From NCBI RefSeq assembly GCF_030247195.1, contig NC_080672.1:1426001-1490000 (forward strand): a DNA stretch of 64,000 nt. The letters run 5' to 3'. The notes beneath the pieces were generated by a model that saw only the letters and a program-made list of their open reading frames with translations, did not search any database and was not told the origin of the DNA. The position numbers and the translations under genes are program-made. This DNA comes from Topomyia yanbarensis (Eukaryota; Arthropoda; Insecta; Diptera; Culicidae). Positions 45,480 to 57,499 of the stretch are shown here, one piece after another. Each line of letters opens with the position of its first letter. The first letter of the stretch is position 1.

Positions 45480-47118
45480 CGCGAGGGCACCCTCACTGTC
45501 GAAGAGAAGGACGCCACTCAACAGAGAAAAAACTTGACTATCTTGTAGGTCGGAAGGAAAACAACGGAAACAGCAAAAACGGAAGGAGAAGCAAATGAGG
45601 AAAGAAAAATCTTCGACTCGTCAAAAGGCGTCAAAGAGAGAAGCCGTGCTCGTCAAAGCTAACGACGCAACGACCGTATGCAGCGTTCCTCATGAAGGTC
45701 ACAGAGGACTCGGAGCAGGGGGTTTTGGGTGAACCACGCATACCCACAAAGGTGAGATATTCTCTAAGTAGAAGTAGGATCCCACGATTAACAGCTCGAC
45801 TATGCAGTTAAATCACTGGGCGAAGAGGCAGTAGTGAATGCCGTAATGCCGTAGAAAATGATTGTGTGGAAGGATCTCGATGAGACCACGACGGTAGACG
45901 AGCTGAGAGATGCACTGAAGGAACAGTGCAACTTGAGCGAAGTCCAGATGATTATTCGGCTAAAGAAGGGATACGGAGAAACTCAGACAGTGATGATTCG
46001 TTTGCCGGTAACCGCTGCAGACATGGCACTGACAAAGTTACGGTTGGATGGTTGAGATACCCATTGAGAGCTGCCCCACGAGTAAATAAACAAGCGGAGA
46101 AATGCTTCAAGTGTTTGGGCTTTGGACATTTAGCAGAGGCTTGCAAAGGTCCGGATTGATCCGAGATGTTCTGGAAATGCGGGGAGACGGACCATTTGCG
46201 AGATACTGCACGCAAAGGCCGAAGTTCTTGCTTTGTAATACAGAGAACGGTAACGACCATCAGAATGCTCTTTCTACAAGAGTGCAATTGAAGGCCAACG
46301 GTAATGGAAATAATCAAGATAAATCTGAATTACTGTGACACCGCACAGCAACTGTCGTGGCAGTCTACGACAGAAACTATGTGTGATGTCGCTTTGATTG
46401 CAGAGCCGAATCAAATTCCTCCTGATAACGGGAAATGGGTGGCGGATGGAACGGAACGGCTGCGATACAAGTAATGGGTAGACTCCCCATTCAGTGGTAG
46501 AACGCTCACACGAAGATTCGTGATCGCCAAAAATTAACGGTGTCTGCATGTGCAGCTATTACGCACCTTCAAGGTGGATAGTGGAGCAATTCAGCCTAAT
46601 GCTGAGGCAGTTGATCGAGCAGTTGATCGAAGGGGCTGTTGAGCGGGGCAGTAGAGTAAACAACACAAGAAGGTGTATTCTGCAGGAAGCTCTAGCGAAG
46701 TTAGACGTTCGATTGTGCAATGAAGCCTTCGTTAGCACATTTCGGAGAGTCCGGAGGGAGTCTATCTTCGACATCATGTACTGCAGTCCTTCACTGACGG
46801 CTAGCATGAAGTGGAGAGTATGGGAGAAGTATACACATAGCGACCACCAGGCGATTCGTTATCGTATCCACCAACGGAATTCTGCGGCAACACGATAAGG
46901 GATAACCAGAAGGCGAAAGTTGAAGACAAAAACCTTCAACAAAGACTTCTTCGTGGAAGTACTTTGGCCAAAAAGCAGGACTGAGAACGTTGCCGCAGCT
47001 GATCTAGTAAGAAGGATGGTGACGAGCTGTACGCCACAATGCCGCGAAAAATAAATACACGCAGCAGATAACGTCCAGCTTACTTGTGGAACAAGAAGCT
47101 CAGTACGCTACGTGCTAC
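45480..47118 (+). pseudogene. R1-like LINE: ORF1 gag and ORF2 endonuclease remnants
   Basis: The + strand encodes an ORF1 segment (MIVWKDLDETTTVDELRDAL at 45858, then EKCFKCLGFGHLAEACKGPD, a CCHC knuckle, and a second degraded knuckle CGETDHL). ORF2 follows with INLNYCDTAQQLSW and DVALIAEPNQIPPDNGKWV near 46310-46440, typical of R1-clade endonucleases, and FDIMYCSPSLTA, SDHQAIRYRI near 46770-46870. Many stops and frameshifts break the frames. The element is cut at 47118 by a DNA insertion and resumes at 47983. Confidence 0.8.
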
Positions 47119-47982
47119 CAAATACAAATTAAATACGCAATGGTCCCATACAAATGCATCTTCAGTTTTTGGCTCACCAAGCAGGCTAATTTTACTACCC
47201 AATGCATCCGTTTCCTCTTGACAGATCACAATTGTTAAAAATAATTAAAACTGGCAACGATATTTAATCCAAGCAAACTGTTTGTTTTCATTTTTAGTTT
47301 TGACACAACATTAGCATTTTGCAGAAAAAAAAATGTATTTTTCATGATTTGTGCGGTGAATTTAAAAATTAAACTTAATTTCTTAAGCTTGAACATAATC
47401 CCGCCATGTAGTCAAGGCACGATGCTTGGACGAAATTAATCATGATAGACAACCCAGCAAGGACAGGAACTGTCCATTTTTACCAAACCTTTAACCTGGC
47501 TGGTTTACAAATAAAGATTTTGACATCACTCATTTTCAATCTGGATTTCTTTGTGAACCGGTAAAATACATGGCATTTTGGAAACTGTAATATTGCTAAT
47601 TGTTCCGAATCGCAGCATTTTCGAAAATGGTTGTTTTTAATTGTTTTAAATTACTTATTTTAGGAAACACCAATGACGACAAACAAGGGGAAGCTCCACA
47701 CCAAAGGGAACTAATGACATATTCGTTTTTGACAGTGCACTACACCGGTGTAGTCGGTGCTACACTCATTCAAACTTGGGTGTAATCAGTCTATCTCTTT
47801 CTTTGCACTACACCGGTGTAGCACCAAGAAAAAACGAAAACGTCATAAGAAAAAAAGATATTCCACCTAACTTATGCTGTATTATGCCCCAGAAAGTGCT
47901 TTTTGTGTGCTATCTAAACCTAACCCCTATATTTGAATATATCGAGCAAATAAGTCGATCACGGATAACATATTTGTATTTG
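47119..47982. mobile_element. DNA element inserted in R1, 11 bp inverted ends, 7 bp target duplication
   Basis: The insertion starts CAAATACAAAT and ends ATTTGTATTTG, perfect 11 bp inverted repeats. It is flanked on both sides by GTGCTAC (47112-47118 and 47983-47989), and the R1 protein resumes in the expected place beyond it. It is 864 bp with no transposase frame. The smaller repeat at 47719-47845 is nested inside. Confidence 0.7.
47719..47845. repeat. Small repeat with two CTACACCGGTGTAG palindromes
   Basis: The 14 bp palindrome CTACACCGGTGTAG occurs at about 47740 and 47809, and outer arms (CGTTTTTGACAG / AACGAAAACG) are partly inverted. A second, more diverged copy lies at 43680-43805, with CTCCGGTGTAATCGGTG and CTACACCGGTGTAA. 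Both copies share the centre CAAACTTGGGT and CAGTCT.TCTCTTT. It is probably a mini-MITE of about 125 bp. Confidence 0.65.
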
Positions 47983-49377
47983 GTGCTACCCCCTCTCTCA
48001 GAGCCAGAAGGTGGGTTCAGAAAGCAGTATCGGAGTCAGATAGAGAGGAGTGTAAGGCTTTAAAAAGAGAGATCAAGTTTAGCAAGTCAGATTGCCACAA
48101 GGAGCTATGTCGAGAACTAGACGTCAATCCTTGGGGAGACGCGTTCCGTGTCGTGGTGGTGAAAATGAAGGGCCCGTCGATGCCAGTTGAAATGTGCCCG
48201 GGTAAGCTGAAGAATACCAAACGTGGTGCTGAAAGCTGCGATCCTGGCATACACGGACATGTTCAGGGTGGTACTGCAGAAGTATTTAGATGAAGGCAAC
48301 TACCCCGACATGTGATTGGTGTTGCTGCCAAAGCCTGGAAATAATGAAGCCGACGAAATGCACGGAGTATGAGCGACAGTACAAGATGCAGTTCGGATTT
48401 CGCACAGGAGTATCAATAATGGAGGCAACTCAGACCGTGCTCAAGAGTGCGGATTAGGTATCTAAATGGAAGCGAAGATGAGATCGATTCTGCACTATGG
48501 TCACAATAGAAGTGAAGAATGCATTTAACAGTGCCAGCTGGGAAGCCGTCGAAACAGCGTTGCACAGAATGAGAGTCCCATCCTCGGTCAAACTCTTTGA
48601 AACGGTATGTACAATGGGTTCCTGACACTGGTTGCCCAGGAAAGTGAAAATCGTGATGTTCGCGGACGACGTGTCACTAGCTTAATGAAGGAGAGGTGTT
48701 GGCAACGGAGACAATAGACGCGATCGACAACTGGTCGAACGGGGTCAAGCTGCAAATAGCTCACCACAAGGCAGAGGTATTATTGGTCAGTATCTGCAAG
48801 GCGGTTCAGCGGATGAAAATCGACATCGGAAGACATGTGATTGCATCGAAGCGTGCACTGAAGTAATTGGTAGTGATAATCGACGACTGGTTGAGCTTCA
48901 ACAATCACGTTGACTACGACTGCGAAAAATCGGCGAAAGCAACGAACGCAATAGTGAGGATCATACCAAACGTCGGTGGTCCGAGAAGCACCACGAGTCG
49001 CTTGCTACCTAGTTTTTCGACATCGGCACTGCGATACAAGGCTCCTGCTCGGAATGTGGCGCTGAAGATCACACGGAGAGGTGAACTTCGGCTTGACACA
49101 GCACCTGTTGGGCCACGGCCACTTCAGGAAGTATCTTAATCGGTCCTGGCACACAACGTCACCGCCATGCCCGGATTGTGAGAACGTCGAAGAGACACCG
49201 GAGCACGTGATCATTGAATGTCCGAGATTAGAAGCGACACGCAGAGAGATGCTCGAAACGAGAGGGCCGGATATCAACCCGGATAATGTCGTCCACAAAA
49301 TGACAAGTGACGTGAACACGTGGAACACGGTTAACAGAGTGGTAGTGCAGATCATGACTGCCTTACAGCGGAAATGA
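47983..49377 (+). pseudogene. R1-like LINE: ORF2 reverse transcriptase and C-terminus remnants
   Basis: The reading continues with VQKAVSESDREECKALKREI-like residues (48020), an RT fingers region (FRTGVSIMEATQTVLKS), VKNAFNSASWEAVETALHR (48510), the catalytic FADDVS (about 48660), DNWSNGVKLQIAHHKAEV and the C-terminal PPCPDCENVEETPEHVIIEC zinc-binding segment (49150-49220) to a TGA at 49375-49377. The RT core between SSVKLFETV and FADD is partly deleted. It is a dead copy. Confidence 0.8.
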
Positions 49378-50040
49378 AGTGATGAACAGTGAGCAAAAGA
49401 GTCGGGAGAGCAATCATCGCCGGGAAATTCTCCGCCGGACTATACTAGACCCACCGTCTGGGACTAGTCGAGTAAACCGCGATAGAAAACCGGGGTATGG
49501 GTCGTCGCGGTGCCTGCGAACCGGACGACCCGCTCTTCCTGGAAACCCCGACCCGATGACGCACCCTACCAGTTGACCCGAGAGATAGCGAAAACAAAAG
49601 GTGAATCGGTATCGGAAGAACTTTTTTCGCCGTAAGCTAGATTCACCACCAGGAACTAAACCGAGTAGATCGCGACGAGACACCAACAGTCGCGGCTCGT
49701 CCGGGAACCAGCGAACCGGACGCCTCTCTCTCTCCGAGAATCGTCGGACCGACTTCTCGTTACCTGGCTCGGTTTCGGGAAAATTCTCCATGAGAGTAGT
49801 TCGCGAACAAGTCGGGAGCTGAATGGCTCAACGAGGAAGTGGTGATGAATGGCACGAGAAGGGAGTCAAATGGCGGTGCGTAATGGACAGAGAGCCTAAG
49901 GGCTCAAGAAGTGGTGGTGCTGAATGGCACAAGAGAGTGGAAGGACTGGAACAAGGAGCTCGGCACCCTCTTTCCTAACTGTCTTGGAGCCCGAAGATGT
50001 GCTTCGAGAGCAGCTACCGAATCAGACGGAAAGGAGTGCA
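49378..50040 (+). other. R1-like 3' UTR with GC-rich internal repeats
   Basis: The stretch is much more GC-rich than its surroundings. It repeats a pattern of CGCGA(C/T)-AACCGGACG-CTCTCC motifs twice (about 49460-49560 and 49640-49760), then (A)ATGG(C)(A/T)CAAGA-like units to about 49930. Similar sequence occurs on the - strand at 60640-61340 next to another R1-like relic, so it is assigned to the R1 3' UTR. Confidence 0.55.
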
Positions 50041-50420
50041 GCTTAACCCTTTAATGCATGATTTTTATTTTACTTTCGTTCTCATTTTCTAGATGGATAC
50101 GATACATACTTCTTGTTGGAGCTTTATATCAAAAAAATCGGTATGTTGATATGGAGCTTTAAGGGGCTATACCGTGTAGCGACGGATAAATACAAAAATC
50201 CTATACCCATAACGGCGTGGAAATGTGCCCTAAAGCTAAAGATTATCGTTAAATGCTCTTCCCGAAGCATGATCCAACGATATGGTTGATTGTACTTTGC
50301 CGTGAGGTAGTGGGGAATAACACTGTAGTGATACGAGTCTCCATAGAGTATCTAGTCCCAGTGGCAAAAGGCTCAAAGGCATGAGCCGGATAGTGGAATC
50401 CTGAACTCGCTTTGAGAGCT
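50041..50420. other. Unassigned, between two R1-like fragments
   Basis: The start AACCCTTTAATGCATG resembles the end of a short insect repeat. No protein similarity is visible. Confidence 0.35.
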
Positions 50421-50424
50421 GCTT

Positions 50425-50690
50425 GTGCTGCTGCCAATCTCGAGCAAGCCTCCAGAGGATCTTTCGTCGTATAGACCAATTTACGTGTTTCATACAGCTG
50501 GGAAACTCTTGAAGATGATTATCCTTAACATACTGACAACATATTCGGAGTGCGATCACGGTTTGTCGAAGAAACAAATAGGATTTCGGCAGACAAATTT
50601 ACAGAGCGCTACACGGGCAGTGATAGAAAGAGACAGCGTTCAAGCAGAGGATTATCTGCCACAGTTTGTTTCACTTCACTAAACCGTACG
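50425..50690 (+). pseudogene. R1-like RT N-terminal fragment
   Basis: The + strand reads LPISSKPPEDLSSYRPIYVF, then HTAGKLLKMIILNILTTYSE and HGLSKKQIGFRQTNLQSATR. This corresponds to the start of an R1-type RT (PKPGKPPE..SSYRPISLLDT.GKLLE..I). It is short and frameshifted. Confidence 0.65.
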
Positions 50691-53600
50691 CCATCTTGAA
50701 ATTCGCAAACATATAGTGAGTCCGCAATTTGTATTCTGCGAGTGTATTATTGTCGCAGGGTAAACATCTGATGCGTCATTGGTATTCACCGACAACGTTC
50801 TACAGTTCTGTTAAACCGGCAGCTTTTCTGTTATAGAACTGAAATAGCAACCTAATCATAGTCAACGTAAGTATCGGTGAAAGTGCTCTTAAGGAGACCT
50901 TCTCCTGGATTTGGCAGAAAATCTAGCAATATTTGAGAATTTTTTGTGAAAAGACATACGATCTGCTTTTCTTTTATTCGTTATTTATCGATAATTAGAG
51001 AATGAATATTTTCGTTTGAAAATTCAAAATAACAGCTTCAAAATGGCGAAACTCGTCGGTCTCTGCGCGCGAAACATCGTCCTAATTTGTCAAGTACAGG
51101 GCCTCTCGTAGTTAACTGAAATAAGAAATGAAAATAATTTATTAAAATAGATAAAACTTCCTTTGACTTATACGATATACCTAAGCTGACCAACTCTGCC
51201 GAAAAAATCCGTACACCATTCGGCAATGAAGCGTAATCGTTCACCACGCTCAGGTAAACGGTTCGCATAGTGTACAGATTTTTTCGTCAGAGTTGGTCAG
51301 CTTAGGTGTACCTAACACCATATACCTAATTTCAACATTTATATTTAAAGCTGTTATTATGTGAATGTAATTTCTTTCGACGGATCTAACGCTGATTATA
51401 TTTTTGTCAATAAAGTCATCTTTTCCTTTATTTATTTTCAGTTTTATATTTTACATTTCTCAAAGTTTATTCACAATTTGTGTTACTTTTAACTTATATT
51501 CTCTCAACATATTTTCTCTTTTGTTATACTTTCTTGTTGCTACAAATGTCCATCAGGCATGAATCTACCTCATTCCTGTCTGTACTTTATTGTAACTTCT
51601 AACTTACCATAACTTATACTGGGATTTTGCTTTAATTCTTACATTTTTACACTCCTGCCTAAGATTTTTTTCTTCTAGTTTATTAGTAGGTAGTTATTAT
51701 CATCAATACATGTCTGTGATTCGATCCACCAATGTGTCACCATTTTCCCCGGACGTTCGAATCAAATCACTGATAGCCTTCTCCAACTGACTGACGTTTA
51801 TTTTACGCAAAAAAAAACGTCCACCCGATTCAATCTCCAGTCATAATGTTCACTCCTGTATTTTATCAAACTTTCTGAACAAGACTCAACCATAAACATC
51901 TTTCGAGATAGCGTTTGCTTTAATTAATAGAAAAAAGTCTCTTCGTAAAATAGTTATTTTTCTGTTCCTGGTTTCACTCTTGCCTTTGCCTCTGTCAGCT
52001 GCTTTATTCAGTACCGTTTTTTTTGTGTCGAAAAGAAAACTCAATATCTTCTTACGTCTTGTTGTTTGCGTTAAGAGTCAAACGCCCAAAAATTTAATGT
52101 GCTAACATATTTCATTACTCTAGTCAGTGTCCATATCAAAGTGATATTGACCTGACGGTACAAATAGAATAGAATTTTTCAACTCTTTACAAACTAATAT
52201 TATTAGATCATTGTTTGGTATGAAATTATTTTTAATCTTTGGACTAACTTTTTTATATATCTGTGCCTGTTTGACAATGAGGAGATGTGAAGAAAAGAAA
52301 ATTCGTCAATTCATTTGCTTTGCGAATTGGTTAACGGGAAACAAAACACTCGGTAGCGTCTTTACTCCAGAAAGAATCGATACTGTTAGTTGCAAAACAT
52401 ATTTAACAAAACTAATTACTCTATTAGGCAATAGATTGTATTAATTCATTTCGTTTTTTTTTGGAACAAACTGAGGTTTTCTGAAGGAAACGCGAGCCAT
52501 TTCTTGCTTCGATAGGTCACCCATCCACTTCCTAAAAACCTTACATTTCTACTATCACTCTTTGATTATAGGTAGTAACAAGTCATGCATCGACGGCTAT
52601 TACCATTTGCAACCTTCCTAAATTCAACAGTCTAGACTGATCACTCCCTTTTGTTAAGTATACTCTAATAAATCGTCGTTTAATATGCACCAAAATACCA
52701 AAAACCAGTAGCCGCTCCAACACGAAAATATTGCTGACTAGATTAATGGCATTATTATCTTTTGTTTGATCACCTAAAACGGAAAAATGTCCTTTATCGT
52801 TGCCAATTGGTTATGCACTACTAACACGATCTGTCGCAAACACTAAGTAGTAATGAAAATGCTAATCAATTTAGTTTTATTATAAAGCGTACAATCGTCG
52901 ATCTAAACCTTATTCTTCTATAATAGTGTACAAAAACCGCTCCAAAGTAAACAAACTTTGAAACGGCACAATTTGGAGACGTGGGAATGGTTTCCATTGG
53001 AAAACAAAAACAAAATCAAAACTTAAAAGCTGCGTGGGGTTTCCGCGTAAAACTTTTAATCTCTAGATCTAAAATCAAACAAATATTATGTATACTTTGC
53101 TTGTCTCAATTTTCTTCAGGTAAAAATCGAAACAGGAGAATGATTGAACGGCAGAATGGCTTGCTAATGATGTGAATACTTCTTCCGACCTGGCTCAGTC
53201 AATGAGGAGTTTGCTATTCCGCTCGTATGCGATAAACTAGAGCTGAGCCGAGTCCTGGTGCATAAGTGGAGATAAGGGTCCTGCTACTTTGCGGCCTCGC
53301 TCGTATTCATAGTCTACATCAACGGACAGTCCTGGAATGAGAATGGTACGGAATGGTGTGAGTTAGATGGTAGGTATTTCTTCGTTGGACGCTAGTATAG
53401 TTAATATACAAAAGGAAGGGTTGGAGATTTTGTAATTTATACTGCCTAATCTAAGAGCAATTAAAATATTAGTTCGTGTAGAGCATGTAAGGAAAGCAAT
53501 GTTTAGAAAAGTGAAATTATAAATAAAATGTGCTAGAGTCACATTGTTTATTATTTAAACCTACATAAAATCTACGATTAGAAACGGTTTTCTTGGATTC

Positions 53601-54239
53601 AATATGAGATAAACTTATATAAATTGAAAATATTTTTGATGCAATAATTTTAAACGAGAATTTTGAACTGCATCTGCTACCTTCTCATTTTGCTTACAAC
53701 AAAAGCTAAAAACGGCTCCATTGCTATCAGCAAATAAATCAATCCGTGTATCGCTTTGTCTGCACAGTAGAAGCAAAATGTCGCGTTCCAAACTACTATG
53801 GCCAATATTTACACCCTACAATTTCACCATGTTAGTCATAGCGTACTGATTATGTTCCAGACCATCAATCAAGCAGAAGTGTTTGCTTCGCGAAACAAAA
53901 TATATCTGTTCACTGTTGAAATAAAAATTCCAATTTCCTGCGGGGGTTAGAAGTACTATTCCTGCTATTGTAACACCTGCAGATCGTTCAGAGGCGCAGA
54001 ATGCTCTGCTTTAATTGTTTTGTGTCATTACCTAAGATAAGCTAGAATTTAGCATTTCCATTGCTAACTAGCCGTATACAAGTATTTTTAATGCTTCAAT
54101 GCACCAAAAATGCTTCAATGCATTAAATCTAGCACTATTTCGACATACAAAAAAAAAGAAGGGGTGGGTGGGGATTCATGACAAGGCACAAATCTCCGAT
54201 CAACATGGGGAACGTGCCATTTGAGCTAGACACCACTGC
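50691..54239. other. Intergenic, AT-rich, with one hairpin
   Basis: Apart from the inverted repeat at 51180-51306, nothing could be recognised. Open frames at 52211-52444 and 52981-53175 are short, with AT-rich codons and no motif. Confidence 0.45.
51180..51306. repeat. 37 bp inverted repeat with 53 nt spacer
   Basis: The left arm 51180-51216 and right arm 51270-51306 are inverted copies with two mismatches; each contains CTGACCAACTCTG or its complement and a GAAAAAAT core. The whole unit is 127 bp. It could be a mini-MITE or a hairpin-forming transcript unit. Confidence 0.8.
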
Positions 54240-54577
54240 TTCCTGATTCCTGAGTACCCGCAAATTGGAAAACTCGTAGCTATGGCAATTTTACCCGATT
54301 TGTTTGTTTTGATCGAACCGAAACTAGTTTTGTTTTGATCGCTCCGACTATTTTTTAATTTTCGACGCGTTTTATGTGTGTTTTAATTGTTGTGTTGTCA
54401 CCAATCGATTCGCAAACTTTGTGTTGTTAATCGGGAAGTGAAGAAGTAACTTTTTAAACTGTGTATTCGCTGTTCTGTGTTGAGAAAAATACCCGCTACT
54501 GAGTTTGTTTTGCATTCTCCATCGGTACCAGCACTGCTCTTTTTTCGTGCCGTACAGTGCAAGCGTAGGTAGCAGTG

Positions 54578-55426
54578 ATGGAGAAGCAGCAGTGCGGAGC
54601 TTGTAATTTGCCGATTAATGACCTTGAGCCGGTCTGTTGTGGCTTTAGCGGTACATATTTTCACATCGGCCAGCAGTGCTTGGGTTTTAACCATCGCGCC
54701 AATAAGGAATTGCTGTCGCAGGGAAAGATTGTCTTTTTCTGCTCACCGTGTCGCGAAGAGCTCAATGGAAGGAGTGTGCGCTCTTATATTGCGGCTAAAG
54801 TCGAAACTGGAATTGCTACACCGAATGTTGAAAATTTATTATCTCAAATTCAACAATTTTCTTCATTTGTTGAATCGTTGAGCCAAAAAGTCGACCGTTT
54901 GACTGTGTGCCAAAACCATGCCGATCGAACGAATGATGAACAAATTCGCTCTAGTGGTCAATCTGATTCGCCAGTTTGGCCTAGGCTGGGAGTGAAACGT
55001 CGCCGTGGAAATCAAGGCCAGCCTATACGTGCTACGGTTTACCATGGAATAAATATGGTTGACCTCAGTGACCTGTCCGTTACGTCTATTACTCCTGAAG
55101 CACCACCGCCAAAGCTCTGGTTATACCTGTCTGGTTTTCACCCTATGATCACCGAGAGTGACGTCCAGAAAATCCTTCTTCGTTGTTTGAATATTGAAGG
55201 AACCACTGATATCGTGCGTTTAGTGCCAAAGGGTAAAGACACGACAAATTTGTCCTTCGTGTCGTTTAAGATTGGCCTTGATCCAGTACTGAAACAGATA
55301 GCACTTACTCCGTCTACTTGGCCCGAGGGCCTGCTGTTTCCAGAATTCATCGACATGTCAATAAAATCCAATCGTGGACCCAGACTAAACCGACTCCAAA
55401 CTCCAAGCGGATGTAATCATACTTAG
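54578..55426 (+). CDS. CR1-like LINE ORF1 protein with PHD-like zinc finger
   Basis: This intact 282-residue protein starts MEKQQCGACNLPINDLEPVC at the ATG at 54578 (the frame opens one codon earlier at a GTG). C6, C9, C20/C21, H29, C34, C55 and C58 fit a PHD-type C4HC3 finger, which occurs in ORF1 of CR1-clade elements. A coiled region follows at about 80-115 (QIQQFSSFVESLSQKVDRL). The C-terminal part (PPKLWLYLSGFHPMITESDV onward) looks like a small alpha/beta, RRM-like fold. LINE ORF1 proteins bind the element RNA. It is the only full-length transposon frame besides the partial R1 ORF2. Confidence 0.8.
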   Translation: MEKQQCGACNLPINDLEPVCCGFSGTYFHIGQQCLGFNHRANKELLSQGKIVFFCSPCREELNGRSVRSYIAAKVETGIATPNVENLLSQIQQFSSFVESLSQKVDRLTVCQNHADRTNDEQIRSSGQSDSPVWPRLGVKRRRGNQGQPIRATVYHGINMVDLSDLSVTSITPEAPPPKLWLYLSGFHPMITESDVQKILLRCLNIEGTTDIVRLVPKGKDTTNLSFVSFKIGLDPVLKQIALTPSTWPEGLLFPEFIDMSIKSNRGPRLNRLQTPSGCNHT

Positions 55427-55645
55427 AATTTGAAAAGCCCAATGGTGACTAAGTAGCTGATGGGAAATAGTACATGTTACATCGCCGACTTCCGAATTTC
55501 TTTCTTGCACAACTTGCCACCGTAACGAAGAAGCATTGTTCCACCGTCATCGCCGAGACTGTACAAACGAATTCACGCTGCGCTGCCATCACCGGGACCC
55601 CTGTCATGCCGCATTACAGAAGCCCCCGAGCGCTCCAACGCAGTC

Positions 55646-57499
55646 GTGCTACCAGGCAGCGACCCGCTTAGTCATCCCGGCCCTGCGTTCGGAGGTCGTG
55701 AGGGGGTCTTCCCAACTCCCTTCTCAGGCGAGTATTTTGCTTTAAATGACGATCCGCTTCCTGAAAACCTTCTGGTTTCCAGCTTGCCATACATCACGTC
55801 CTTCCAATTTGTCGGGACGCTTGGCACGTGACGTCGATGGTTTGCGATTGTATTACCAAAACGTCAGAGGGCTAAGGACGAAAATCGAGGACTTGTACTT
55901 GGCTGCTCTTGACGGCGACTACGATATCTTCGTTCTAACGGAAACTTGGCTTGATGATCGTATTACATCGATGCAGCTCTTCGGGGCTTCTTACGCGGTT
56001 TATCGTGCGGATCGAGGTGCTCGTAACAGTATCCATGGTCGCGGCGGGGGAGTTTTAATTGCTGTTTCTTCCGCACTTGCCTCCTGTGAGTTTGGTATGG
56101 ATAGTTCATCAAGCATTGAAGCAGTTTGGACGAAGATTACTACACAAACGAAGAACAACTTTATTGGAGCTGTTTACATTCCTCCAGAAAAAAACGACTT
56201 GATTGTTCTATTATACAGTTCCACCTAGACTCCATAGAGCGCGCTTCTTCCCAGGCAGATACAAACGATGTGATGATAGTCCTTGGCGACTTCAACCAAC
56301 CAGGACTCATGTGGGTTTATTCTGGACGTGGGTACGCTTACCCTAACCCGTTATCCTCGACAACAAATCCTGCCAGCCACTTACTTCTGGACGGGATGGC
56401 TTTTCACGGACTAAGTCAAGTAAGCACGATTTTCAACCATCAATCTCGTTTTTTTGACCTTGTCTTCGTCAATGAGAATGCTTTTCCTGAGTGTTCTGTG
56501 AGTGAAGCTTCCAGTGTGATCGTTCCTTTGGATAACTATCATCCCGCTTTAGAAATATCCATTTCCACCATTAGTTCACCACTATATGAAGAAGCTTTAG
56601 CTGTGAATCGTCGTAATTTTCGCAAAACTGATCTAGTAGCTCTACGCCGCTCACTGTTGCTGATTGACTGGAGTGTAGATAATCAGTTACTTCATGACTG
56701 TGTTGAAAAATCTGTTCCAAATTATCAACCTCCCAGGAAGCATCCCTGGTCGAACGCAATGCTTCGGAATCTGAAACGCATCCGTACCAAAGCTCTACGT
56801 GCGTACACAAATCGACGATGTCCTATTCTCAAGCGCTTTTTCGCAATATCCAGTAATGAGTACCGCTGTTATAATAAATTGCTGTACAAAGGATATGTGA
56901 ACCGCATCCAACAAAACTTGCGACGAAATCCGAAGGGCTTCTGGACTTTTGTTAATACGAAGAGGAAGGAAACGGGTCTTCCGTCTAAGATGGTCTACAA
57001 TGGCGAAGTAGCGACTACGACGGCGACAAAGTGCTCCCTATTTGCCAGTTACTTCTCGAGTGTCTTCACGACTGATGCGCCAACTGCCATCGAGCCCGAC
57101 AACGCGTGCCGTGATGTTCCCGTTGGTGCGGTGGATATGGATGTATTCACCATTTCAGAACAATCGGTTCACTCTGCAATAAAAAAAAACGAAATCGTCG
57201 TATGCTCCAGGACTAAGTGCTATGCCTTCAGCTGTTCTGAAAAATGTTCGGATATTTTAGCGACGCACCTTTTCAATGTGTCACTTCAGCAGCAAAAATT
57301 TCCCGATGATTGGAAGTGTTCAGTCATGTTTCCGGCACACAAGAAAGGTGACAAAAGTAACATCGAGAACTACCTGGGAATCACTTCGCTGAGAATCAAG
57401 TCAAAAATTTTCGAATCGCTTCGTGGAGGGAAACTGTTCTTCGCCGACGACTTGAAAATATTTCTAATAAATTATAAGGAAAGATGCCGATTGCCGTGA
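55646..57499 (+). pseudogene. LINE ORF2 endonuclease and RT start (copy D)
   Basis: The frames at 55646-56228 and 56126-57499 together cover the endonuclease (YYQNVRGLRTK, TETWL, GGGVLIAVSSAL, VLGDFNQPGL) and the linker up to the RT start (FPAHKKGDKSNIENYLGITS). An extra A in the run after PPE near 56190 shifts the frame relative to copy A. After SKIFESL the sequence jumps directly to RGGKLFFADDLKIF, so roughly 140 residues of RT, including the YTDLK and SGVPQG boxes, are deleted. Confidence 0.8.

Noticed and set aside
49414..49822. Arg/Pro-rich open frames on both strands
   Set aside because: GC-rich internal repeats of an R1-like 3' UTR; frames arise from base composition.
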